From Lampris incognitus (lineage: Eukaryota; Chordata; Actinopteri; Lampriformes; Lampridae), in contig NC_079223.1 of the NCBI RefSeq assembly GCF_029633865.1, positions 6,324,683 to 6,388,682 on the forward strand: a stretch of DNA of 64,000 bases. The letters are read 5' to 3'. The position numbers and the translations under genes were made by a program. The notes under the pieces were generated by a model, which had not been told where the DNA came from, did no database searches, and saw only the letters and a program-made list of their open reading frames with translations. Shown piece after piece: positions 14,701 through 27,200 of the stretch (position 1 is its first letter; every line of letters starts with the position of its first letter).

Positions 14701-17700
14701 GCTGGTCCAGATCCTGCAGCTGACCCTCCATCTTAAGTGTAAGCAGGGCTACAGTCTTGCTTGTAACCTGCTGCACCACATCCTCCGCTCCACCGTCCTC
14801 ATCTACCCCACAGAGTACTGCAGTGTACCCGGGGGCTTTCAGCAACCCATCACTGACCTACCCATCAAGGTAATAACTCGAGGTTGTTACTTGATTATAT
14901 AAGAAGGATTTTCCCTTTTATAAGTGTCTCAAGCCGCATTTTTAACCTTGTGATGGACATAGTCATATTTCTTGAAGATATGGTAAATGAATAATGTCTG
15001 GCAACTGCACCTTCCCACAAAGGCTGCCGTTTAACTGTCAATTTGTTTTAAGTTATACAAGAACTAAATTGCGTCCCGTTATAGTTTGCACTGGAAATCT
15101 GCTTTGACACTGAAAACATGCCTTGTTTTGTAAGTGATCTGTGGATACACACAGTCTTAACAGCTTCATAATCCTATGAAAGAATCCATGTCGGAATCAT
15201 AGCCTCATTGGCGTTTAGGAATATTGTGCATTTGTCCTTAAACCAGACAAGTTATACAACTCCCTCCTGCTAGTGCCCGACCCTTTTTGATTCATTATCT
15301 CCTCCCCTTTAGGGACAGTTAGTGAATGAAAGGGGCCTTTATTCTGATCCCATTATGTCTCCTCCCCACTAGAGGCTTGGAGAGTGGTTGGCTGGGCTGG
15401 ATTAGTGTCTCTTGCACTGCAGGGCGGATGAGGTGTTGCTGGCTGTTCTCAGAACTGCCAGTATTAGTCAATGCCTGCAGGAAGAGGTCTTTATATTGAG
15501 TCAGCCTTTTATTAGCACTCGGTGCTTTCTCCTTCCAGGTTTAGGATTTGGGGTTTGATTCTAGTTGACATTTGGTAGAATTGGCCAGTGAAGTAGCATG
15601 ATATTAACACATCTCTTATACTACTACTTTCGGCTGCTCCCGTTAGGGGGCGCCACAGCGGATCATCCGTTTCCATCTCTTCCTGTCTTCTGCATCTTCC
15701 TCTGTCACACCAGCCACCTGCATGTCCTCCCTCACCACATCCATAAACCTCCTCTTTGGTCTTCCTCTTTTCCTCTTCCCTGGCAGCTCCATATTCAGCA
15801 TCCTTCTGCCAATATACCCAGCATCTCTCCTCCATACATGTCCAAACCATCTCAGTCTTGCCTCTCTTGCTTTGCAACACATCTCTTATACAGTTTACAG
15901 CAATTGATTTTTTTAATTGTGGAAACTACATGTATTTTTATGCTGTTTGCTTTTCAAAAAACCCAACATCACTGTTGAATGAAAACCATATACCTGCAAA
16001 TGAAGCTATTTTGATTTTGATACATAAATTGAATGTACACTACCGTTCAAAAGTTTGGGATCACCCAAACAATTTTGTGTTTTCCATGAAAAGTCACACT
16101 TATTCACCACCATATGTTGTGAAATGAATAGAAAATAGAGTCAAGACATTGACAAGGTTAGAAATAATGATTTGTATTTGAAATAAGATTTTTTTTACAT
16201 CAAACTTTGCTTTCGTCAAAGAATCCTCCATTTGCAGCAATTACAGCATTGCAGACCTTTGGCATTCTAGCTGTTAATTTGTTGAGGTAATCTGGAGAAA
16301 TTGCACCCCACGCTTCCAGAAGCAGCTCCCACAAGTTGGATTGGTTGGATGGGCACTTCTTTGAGCAGATTGAGTTTCTGGAGCATCACATTTGTGGGGT
16401 CAATTAAACGCTCAAAATGGCCAGAAAAAGAGAACTTTCATCTGAAACTCGACAGTCTATTCTTGTTCTTAGAAATGAAGGCTATTCCATGTGAGAAATT
16501 GCTAAGAAATTGAAGATTTCCTACACCGGTGTGTACTACTCCCTTCAGAGGACAGCACAAACAGGCTCTAACCAGAGTAGAAAAAGAAGTGGGAGGCCGC
16601 GTTGCACAACTGAGCAAGAAGATAAGTACATTAGAGTCTCTAGTTTGAGAAACAGACGCCTCACAGGTCCCCAACTGGCATCTTCATTAAATAGTACCTG
16701 TTAGAGCCTGTTTGTGCTGTCCTCTGAAGGGAGTAGTACACACCGGTGTAGGAAATCTTCAATTTCTTAGCAATTTCTCGCATGGAATAGCCTTCATTTC
16801 TAAGAACAAGAATAGACTGTCGAGTTTCAGATGAAAGTTCTCTTTTTCTGGCCATTTTGAGCGTTTAATTGACCCCACAAATGTGATGCTCCAGAAACTC
16901 AATCTGCTCAAAGAAGTGCCCATCCAACCAATCCAACTTGTGGGAGCTGCTTCTGGAAGCGTGGGGTGCAATTTCTCCAGATTACCTCAACTAATTAACA
17001 GCTAGAATGCCAAAGGTCTGCAATGCTGTAATTGCTGCAAATGGAGGATTCTTTAACGAAAGCAAAGTTTGATGTAAAAAAAATCTTATTTCAAATAAAA
17101 ATCATTATTTCTAACCTTGTCAATGTCTTGACTCTATTTTCTATTCATTTCACAACATATGGTGGTGAATAAGTGTGACTTTTCATGGAAAACACGAAAT
17201 TGTTTGGGTGATCCCAAACTTTTGAACGGTAGTGTATGTGTACCCCTTTAAAGCTTGTTAAAGCCTCAGTGTTCTTGGATGTGAAAAATGTTTTACAAAG
17301 CCTATGAAAATGTAGTCTTTGGTTACAAAAATGGTGCAATGGTTAAGATTTTTTTCAGTTCCCGTAAATTTAGCCCTTTTGCAGATACTTGGTTTTTCAC
17401 CCAACATTAAAGATAATTATTACTGTGAATCAGGCTACTTGCAAGCGTGGTGTAACACAACACTACGGGAAGTTTAACCAAGGAGACTAGATTCTATAAG
17501 AAGAGATTTCATGTCCTATTAACTCCATTTAGTATTCAGCCACATCTGGTTAAAGACTGGTGAAGGCTGGAATACTTTGCGTAGTCAACTGATTCAACTG
17601 ATGGAAGACTCATCAATGGTGGATTCAGATGTCAATCACAGGGGTGCAGTTAAGCGCATATTTGTGTGCCATCCTAAACCTCCAAATGTACATGCTCTAA

Positions 17701-20700
17701 AGAATCACTTCCTGGTTTAACCTGACATTCATAATTGTTTAGCGATCAGAACATTTCATTTTGTTGGGGTTTGTCAAACATTTTTGCCTGGTTTGCTTCC
17801 TTTACTTTGTTTTGTTGTCTTACCAAAGCAACTGTTGAGCTTTCCCTAACCTTCTGTTACACCATGCTTGCAAGTAGTCAGTTTAACTTTGGCAATTATT
17901 GTCGTTGTTGGGTGAATACCATGTATCTGTAAAGGAGCTAACGTTACAGGAAGTGGAAAAATCATTACCGTTTAACCATTTTGTAACCAAACATTACATT
18001 TTCACTGGCTTTGTAAAACACTTTTAATTTGTCTTGGAACATTGAGTCATTCACAAGCCTTAAAGAGGGGGTACATATTTGTAATAGAAAATTGCCAAAT
18101 TTTCGGACAGTGAAGTAACGTTCTTTAAAGAGCATGTGATATGAAAATACAAGTAGTCATTCTGCCACAAGTCAACTTAAAACTCAGTGGAACTTTGAAC
18201 TGTCTGGAATGTAAATCGATCATTGAAATTAATAGTGAATTTGAAACACAACATTTTGTTGCCGCTATGTTATAAGACCTCCACCATGGTCCGGTGAACA
18301 CCACCTTTACAGAATGTGTTAGATCTGCACTGTCAACAGTGCTGCATTTCTCCTTCATGGATTTATTGTGAGGAAAAAATTGCATTCCGAGGAAGAAAAT
18401 AATAAGCAATCAGCGAGCTACAGATTATTCTTTTTAAAAACGTGTAACTAGACAACAGTGAAACTTTTGTTGCACATGTTTTCCTTTTCAGTGAAAATGA
18501 AAACTTTTTTTTTTCATATTTCACTGTTGATAGACTGATAGGTGGGCATTTATTCATGATTAGGGGGTGGCCTGCCCACTAATGGCTATGGTAGGTAAAA
18601 CACTAGTAACATAAGGAATTTTACCAAATTGTGGTATTAGGGCAGTATGATGTTTTTCAACTTGTATGATTTATGTGTGGTGTGCATATCCTGTGCAGGA
18701 TTGGGGTCGGCCCGGCGACCTCTGGAAACTAGATATCCAATGGCATGTGCCTTGTGTGGAGGAAACCTCTTTCGCTTTTTATGTTCTGGACCTCATCCTG
18801 CAGCCAGAGCTCCAGCGTCTTCAGAGATTTGCCAAAGGGGAGCAGGACATGAGCAGGTGAGGCAGAACAAAGCTATTGCTGACAGAAACGAGATTTCTGT
18901 CAGCAATACTCTGATAGAAACAAAATTCTCTTTTCTGAATGGTTGCTGGAATTTGGCTGCATCCAGCCCAGCTATTCTGTTTAGTTATGTGATGCATGTG
19001 TAGATTAGGGGTTGTCTGTAATTGCTTTTTTTTTTTTTATGTAGAGATGATGTCCTGCAGAGCCTGTCCATTGTTCAGCATTGTCTTTTAGGAGCTGGGA
19101 GTCTGATGCCTCCCCTGAAAGGAGAGCCAATCCCTGAACTGTAAGTAGATGCATTTACATGTTTATTTTCTCTCTATCCATATTAATCACAGTACAACTT
19201 GCATTAAAAAAATACTGTAAAAAGCCACAATAAATGGCTCATGTCATTTCTCAAACCTCTGAGAGTTCAGTATTCATTTGTTAAATCGAATCCCTTGATT
19301 GTGGCCAGTAGGGCCGTAACTTTCCGACGGCACAATGTTAACAAAACGTAATTTAAAAAAGATGCTCTGTCATTTATCAAATCATCTATAACCATTTTAT
19401 TTTATGGTGTTCTTTTTTTTCCAGAACTCTTTATTGGTGTTTGTCAGCATTGTAAACAGTAGTTTCTCCAATTGTTTCAACCTGTTTTTAAATATACATA
19501 AAACATTTTTTAAAAATTGTATATAAACTATGTATATGGCAAAACAGCAGTTGCAAACATATACATACATACATACATACACTACCGTTCAAAAGTTTGG
19601 GATCACCCAAACAATTTTGTGTTTTCCATGAAAAGTCACACTTATTCACCACCATATGTTGTGAAATGAATAGAAAATAGAGTCAAGACATTGACAAGGT
19701 TAGAAATAATGATTTGTATTTGAAATAAGATTTTTTTTACATCAAACTTTGCTTTCGTCAAAGAATCCTCCATTTGCAGCAATTACAGCATTGCAGACCT
19801 TTGGCATTCTAGCTGTTAATTTGTTGAGGTAATCTGGAGAAATTGCACCCCACGCTTCCAGAAGCAGCTCCCACAAGTTGGATTGGTTGGATGGGCACTT
19901 CTTTGAGCAGATTGAGTTTCTGGAGCATCACATTTGTGGGGTCAATTAAACGCTCAAAATGGCCAGAAAAAGAGAACTTTCATCTGAAACTCGACAGTCT
20001 ATTCTTGTTCTTAGAAATGAAGGCTATTCCATGCGAGAAATTGCTAAGAAATTGAAGATTTCCTACACCGGTGTGTACTACTCCCTTCAGAGGACAGCAC
20101 AAACAGGCTCTAACCAGAGTAGAAAAAGAAGTGGGTGGCCGCGTTGCACAACTGAGCAAGAAGATAAGTACATTAGAGTCTCTAGTTTGAGAAACAGACG
20201 CCGCACAGGTCCCCAACTGGCATCTTCATTAAATAGTACCTGTTAGAGCCTGTTTGTGCTGTCCTCTGAAGGGAGTAGTACACACCGGTGTAGGAAATCT
20301 TCAATTTCTTAGCAATTTCTCGCATGGAATAGCCTTCATTTCTAAGAACAAGAATAGACTGTCGAGTTTCAGATGAAAGTTCTCTTTTTCTGACCATTTT
20401 GAGCGTTTATTTGACCCCACAAATGTGATGCTCTAGAAACTCAATCTGCTCAAAGAAGTGCCCATCCAACCAATCCAACTTGTGGGAGCTGCTTCTGGAA
20501 GCGTGGGGTGCAATTTCTCCAGATTACCTCAACAAATTAACAGCTAGAATGCCAAAGGTCTGCAATGCTGTAATTGCTGCAAATGGAGGATTCTTTGACG
20601 AAAGCAAAGTTTGATGTAAAAAAAATCTTATTTCAAATACAAATCATTATTTCTAACCTTGTCAATGTCTTGACTCTATTTTCTATTCATTTCACAACAT

Positions 20701-21202
20701 ATGGTGGTGAATAAGTGTGACTTTTCATGGAAAACACAAAATTGTTTGGGTGATCCCAAACTTTTGAACGGTAGTGTATATAAAAAAATTGTGGGTAGTA
20801 AAAGAAAAAATATACGCACCCCCCCGTTAGTGCTACAGATAAGTCTTGAGTATTCAAAGGAGCAAAATTACAAGGAAAAATAATAACCAACAGCCAACTT
20901 CACCGATGTACACTCTGTAACTGCAATGTCTCTATATGGTCAAAAAAGGGTTGCCATATTTTGAAAAATTTTGCCGTAGACCCAGTTTGGAACTCTGCAG
21001 TTATTGAGTCAACAGAGTGTTGGCAACTTTTACGCACTATGTGCCTAAAAATCTGGTAGAAAGCCTTCCCAGAAGAGTGGAAGCTGTTATAGCTGCAAAG
21101 GGGGGACCAACTCTATATTAATGCCTATGTATTTAGAATGGGATGTCATAAAAGATCCTGTAGGTGTAATGGCCAGGTGTCCCAATACTTTTGTCCATAT
21201 AT

Positions 21203-21269
<67 letters not shown>

Positions 21270-24200
21270 CCATTCATTAACCAAACCACTTATCCTACTC
21301 AGGGTCACGGGATGCTGGAGCATAGATATAGTTATATCAGGCTTGGAAAGAAAGGAGCAAATCAGCTGCGTAAAGTGATACCCTCTGCCCAATGCCATCC
21401 CTGATCACACCTGTGATGTGAGGGTTAGATCTGAACGCAGTAGCGAGGGGCTCAATGGCTATGGCAAAGAGCATAGGGGACATCGGGAATCCCTGTCTCG
21501 TTTCCCTAAAGAAGTGGAAGTAGTCCGAGTGGTTGTTGTTCATTCTGACAGATGCAAGTGGAGAGGAGTACAATATATATTTTTTTAAATTTATTTCTGA
21601 TTTTTCCCCTTTTCTCCCAATTTAGTGGCCAATCGCTCCCTATTCTAATTCAAACACCCACCCTCATACAGTATGCGTTCGCCAACTGCATCTCTCCAGC
21701 CGGCAGTCTCGAAGAATCCTGGCCGATCCACTGCTTTTTCCAACACACCCAAAGACGCATTCAAGTGACGAACACAAGCTGACTCTGCCCCCCTCCCAAA
21801 GACAGCGTTGCCAATTTTTGCTGCTTCATTGAATCTGGCCATAGTCGGATCTGACGAGACCGAGGCGCAAACCCCGGTCCCTAGTGGGCAACTGCATCTA
21901 CACAAAGCCGATGCTTAGACCGCTACACCACCGTGGAGCCCAGGTGTACAATAATTTGACCCAAGCAATAAACCTCTCGCTAAAGCCGAATTTCTCCAAA
22001 ACATGGAAAAGATGGTCCCACTCCACTCTATCGAAAGCCTTCTCGGCATCTAAAGAGATTACAATTTCAGGGTCCTTTGGGTTTGAGGGATTGTACGTAA
22101 CATTAAATAAGCATATTAGAAAAAGCATGTCTACTTTTAATGAAGCCTGTCTGGTCAGGGGAAATTACAGGTGGCAGGACCGTTTTCAAATGTATAGCCA
22201 GTAGCTTAGCTTGTATTTTATAGTCCACGTTAAGTAATGAAATCAGGCAGTAGGATCTGCAGGAAAGGGGATATTTAGTCTTTTTTGGTATTAATGAAAT
22301 GGAGGCCTGTGACAAGGATGGAGGGAGAGAGGGGGTGTTCAATGAGTAAATGTAATGATTATTATTATTATGATAAACCTGGCCCGCATGCCGCTAATTT
22401 GGGTTCAGGTTTCTAGAGGTTATATAAGCCCCCTTGGTTTTTTGAAAAATAAGTATTGCAAAGACCAGTTTAAATTACAGTCACCATTTGAACGAAATGA
22501 AGCAAAGGGCTCCCCTACACCCCTTTCCAATTGCAACCCTTCTCAATTGTTTAACTGGGCTGTCACGTTAAATCTACTCTTTTCCCCAGGGTCCACAGTA
22601 TGGTGAATCTAGATGAGACCACCCTCTATACAGGAATTGAGTATGGTAAGTGTTTGCTTGTGGAGCTTTTGAATAGTCTCTCCATATTTGTGTATGCAGG
22701 TTTATAGTATGTTCCGCTGTACACTCTGTAATTCTATCTCTGCAGATGAGTCCAGAGAGAACTACAGAGACGCCATCTGTAGTGTGATGAGACAGCTGCT
22801 GCGTAAGTGTCCTTTAATCATGTTAAAGCTTAATATTATAAACTCAGTCATGCCATCGTTTGCAAATACTACACCCTCAACCAATTTCTACTCCCATTGA
22901 GCTTTTCTGACTAGCTTTAAAAAACTCTTGTAGAACAAAAAAAAAAAAGCCGTGTCCCGCTATTATTCACATTGTCTGTGTTCCTCTCTTTCAAGATTAT
23001 ATTTTGGAGCACTCGGAGGATGATACCAAGTCTCTCTTCTCCATAATCAAGGTAGGTAAAAATATAAATGCAAAGCGTTGCGATATATTTCTGTCAAGTC
23101 ATGAATGCTCTTAATTAGAAGTGATCAATATTCATTTTTCAAGGTGACAGTGGTTCACGTTCACTTTAGAGTTGGGTCCGATCCAATATCAGTATCAGGT
23201 GCCGATATTGATGTAATTCACTCATCGGATATTTGACTGACGTTACTAGGGATGGTTACCGAAACCCAGTACTAAACATACCAGGGCTAGATTATTAAAG
23301 ACCGTAGTGTTGATAAGCCCCGATGTTAGCGGTTCTGCTATCGGTATTGGAGAAATTAAGAAACTAAATTTCTTATTAATTTAGGCTACATAAACGTTAT
23401 TTTACCTTTTGTCTCACCAACTCCATTTCTAATTTGCAATAAGATGAAGACATTTGTCTATGAAGCATTTTCGCTATTCCCAATCCAGCAGAGACATCTC
23501 TCTCTCGGAGTCTGTCGCATGTGCGAGCCGAGGGGCATTGCCAGTCTCTGCCTCTCTCAGACGCACACGTGTGTGCGCACGCACATACACACACACACAC
23601 AGCCTGCTGTAAGTGACATTGGCAGTGAGAACTAAACAGTCAAAAGTCTCGTTATACTTCACTGAGTCGATGCTGACAATGCTCGTTGCCACAAGTGCAA
23701 TAAGTCTTTTGCATCTAAGGGCAGAAACACAAGCCATCTTTCAAAACATCTAGCGAAAGTTCATCAGATACAGGCGGATAAATACAGTTTTCGACTGCCT
23801 AGCTCGTAGTTCATCTCTCGTTGCCCCATCCACCTTAGGTATGTTATGTATGCTATCAGCCTAGAGACAATACGGAGTTAACTAAATTGTACAAACATTG
23901 AGTTAATGATTAAAAGTAACAATTTGTCCAGATATGAGAAAATAAAGCAATTTTAATTATGTTCTTAATTTGTTTTGGGTTTGTTTTTTTTTCTCCTCTT
24001 AAAGCAAAAAGAAGAACCAATAAGAGTTACGTTAAAGTGCTGGATCGATAAGCCGTATCGACAAGAGTAGTAGTACTGTTAAAATCTTAACGATATCCAT
24101 CCCTAGATGTTACCAATCTGCGACTGATCCAGATTCCATGGTCTGATGTTTTTAATTATGCAATTTTAAGCCCATAGCCAAAATATGTAGGTTAAGGTAG

Positions 24201-27200
24201 TATGAAGTGTTTTGAGTGTGGAGATGTGGGACACAAGCTCTTCGCATGCCTGCATAGAGAGCGGGAAGTGGAGGATGCGGAAGCTGATGACCAGGTGGCT
24301 GAAACGGGAGGGGGGGATAGCAAGGAGGCGGTGGGGAGTAACGAGGCCGATGGCCATGGGGGGGAAAAATTAAACCCCACAAATTGTAAACCTGGAGTCT
24401 CCTAAACTTCATGGTAATTTGGAGAAAGATAACATGGTTGTAGATGGTGTAGTAACTGTATCGGAGGGACCCAGTATGCGTGGAGTTAGTGGCGCTGCTG
24501 CATGCATAACCTCCCTGGCAGCTGCTGCAGCTGAGCCCAGGTAGGAGGCGCAGAGTGACAGGAAGGAGGCGGCGGATCCGCCTGTGACGACAATAATAAT
24601 AAACTTTGTTTAGCACTTTTCTAAACAGGGTTACAAAGTGCTACACAGAACAGGATAAAACAGTTAAAAATTATCCACAAAAAAAAAACCATTGTAAGAG
24701 AATAAATTAAAAAGCACGAACAAATAAAACCATAAGATAAGAGCAAAAGGGAAAAGAGCAATTTGTTAATTGAAACAATTACAAAAATAAGTAAAAATAA
24801 AAACAAATATCAAACATTTGTAAAAGCTTTCGTAAAAAGTCCAGCCCCCCACCTTTCTCCCCATTTGTATCCGGCCAGTTACCCCACTCTTCTGAGCCAT
24901 CATGGTCACTGCTCCACCCCATCTGCCGATCCGGGGAGGGCTGCAGACTACCACATGCCTTCTTCCATACATGTGGAGTCGCCAGCTGCTTCTTTTCACC
25001 TGACAATGAGGAGTTTCACTAGGGGGCGTAGCACGTGGGAGGATCACGCTATTTCCCCCAGCCCCCCCCCCCCCCCCGAACAGGCGCCCCAACCGACCAG
25101 TAGAGGCGCTAGTGCAGCGACCAGGACACATGCCCACATCTGGCTTCCCACCCGCAGACGCGGCCAATTGTAGGGACGCCAGAGGTCACACAGGGATTCG
25201 AACCGGCGAGCCCCGTGTTGGTAGGCAATGGAATAGACCACACGTCACCCAGACGCCCCAGTAACTCTAGTTAATGGTCACGGCAATTTGCATATGAAAC
25301 CAATCGTTTTCGGTTGTTATGCCACCGTATTGTTTATAAGGGTGGGGGGGGTACCTGCAGTCAGTTGAGACTGAAGAGGTCACTTATATGAGTGATGAAA
25401 TGTTTCTCTCAGTAAATGTTGTGTCCAGATGAACTGATTCAACTTTCTGTGATTTTCTTACTTGAATTACTGAGCATGCATAAAAAAATGCGTCTGTAGT
25501 TCACTTCTAACAGTACACATCTTTTCACAGATTATCAGTGACCTGTTGCACTTCAAAGGCTCTCACAAACATGAGTTTGACTCCCGCTGGAAGAGCTTCA
25601 ACCTTGTGAAGAAATCCATGGAGAACCGAGTGAGGCATCATTCTGTTTAACCATAATTTACTCGGGGAATGTGTTTGAACAGCGTGCCTGTTTGTTTTAA
25701 TCACTTTAAATGAATTTATATAAACATATTGAGACCTACCTTTTTGTTTAGTCTGATAGGCAAACCAGAGTTGTGTAATATCCTCCATTTATATTTGCAG
25801 CTTCATGGCAAAAAGAAGCACATCAGAGCCCTGCTCATAGACAGGGTCATGCTGCAGCACGAGGTAAAAAGATCTGTTCTTAATGAAACTATTTTCCTGG
25901 TGTGATCATTGTAATCTTTCCTGCCTTTAACATTGAATTTCTTATCAGCTCCGCAAACTGACAGTGGAAGGTTGTCAGTACAGGAGCATTCACCAGGAGC
26001 TAATGAGAGATCTGCTGAGGCTGTCCACAAGCACCTATAGTCAGGTGAGAAACACTTAACATCAGTTACTAATACATTTATGATGCACATTTACTGTCCC
26101 CAGGTTTATCATGCTTTAGTACCTTACAAATTGAAGAGATTATTGTTTGACTTCTGTCGTAAAGGTGTTTCATTTAAGACCCATGTATTATCCATCAGGT
26201 GCGCAGCAGAGCTCAAAATGTTTTATTCACTGCCCTGGGAACCTACAACTTCTGCTGCAGAGATCTGATCCCCCATGTCCTACAGTTTCTCAATCCAGAC
26301 TCCAGGAGTGTCACACAGCAGCAATTCAAAGTATGACAGCCCTGTCTAGCATGCCTGCGCCTTGCTTTGTTGCATTTAAAACACTCCCATGGATCATAAC
26401 AACTTCCAAATAACACTTTGGAGAACTGCTTCTACAGGGTGCCTTGTACTGTCTTCTGGGGAATCACAGTGGAGTCTGCCTGGCCAACCTGCATGACTGG
26501 GAGTGCATTTCTCTTACGTGGCCTGCCGTCGTGCGCTCTGGCCTCAGCTCAGCCATGTCCTTGGAGAAGCCCTCCATTGTACGCCTCTTTGATGACCTTG
26601 CAGACAAAATCCATCGCCAGTATGAGACCATTGGCATTGACTTCTCTGTAAGCATAGCAACACCCAGAACATCTTCACAAATGAATCATAGTCAAAGACC
26701 CCTTTGACACAATAATCTAGAACAGTTGGAGTGTTCTTCTTAAACCACAGTATACAAGGCTAGCTTTGTTGATGGGATAAGCAACTCGAGTGTCATGATG
26801 GAATAGCTGCTATTGCTCAATAATTCCCAGCCAATTTTGAAGCTAATTTATGGAAGTTCTTTTAATGGACAGTAGGGAGGCAAAACACTCCAATGGGAGG
26901 CATTATAGTGTTGGATTGTGTCGTCAGAGTTTAACAATTTTGCAACATCTTTTAGGACACCAACAAATCAAATGTAGATTGAGATTACAAACCAAGTAAA
27001 TCCAGGCGGACATGGAATACTTAGTCCTTACCAGTTGACTTATTTATATTGACGCTCATTTATTTTGCACATACTTGTGGACATCCAGAAAAACAAGTTT
27101 TAGTATTCAAACAAGTAATGTACATTTGTGCTACATACACTGCACAATTTTCCTGTTGCAGGTTAACCAACTGTTTGCACATTGATGCTGATGTAATGTC

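Larger units (their letters stand above)
14870..18698 (+). other. psme4 intron with RTE 3' end and palindromic Tc1
   Basis: A 3.8-kb intron. Identified insertions are 15621-15875 (RTE 3' end) and 16038-17234 (palindromic Tc1 copy 1). 14870-15600 and 17237-18698 are A/T-rich, with nothing I could recognise. Confidence 0.6.
19141..22589 (+). other. psme4 intron with palindromic Tc1 copy 2, Tc1 remnant, LINE and SINE
   Basis: A 3.4-kb intron. Annotated insertions are 19580-20776, 20990-21205, 21206-21266 and 21273-22342. 19141-19577 and 22343-22589 show nothing specific except short CATA repeats abutting the Tc1 copy. Confidence 0.6.
23052..25530 (+). other. psme4 intron with hAT, L1-ORF1 and SINE remnants
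   Basis: A 2.5-kb intron between the exons ending at 23051 and starting at 25531. It is filled almost end to end by the hAT derivative (23247-24105), a zinc-knuckle LINE fragment (24190-24600), a 3'-tail-like repeat (24590-24680), a SINE (24842-25257) and repeat copy B (25258-25455). Confidence 0.65.

Noticed and set aside
24202-24405. Cellular CCHC zinc-finger gene
   Set aside because: The knuckle plus acidic tail matches LINE ORF1 ends and lies in a repeat-filled psme4 intron with downstream stops.
25190-25257. Possible tRNA gene
   Set aside because: A/B-box-like motifs belong to SINE heads present in several copies; the cloverleaf arms do not pair well and the body continues as SINE.
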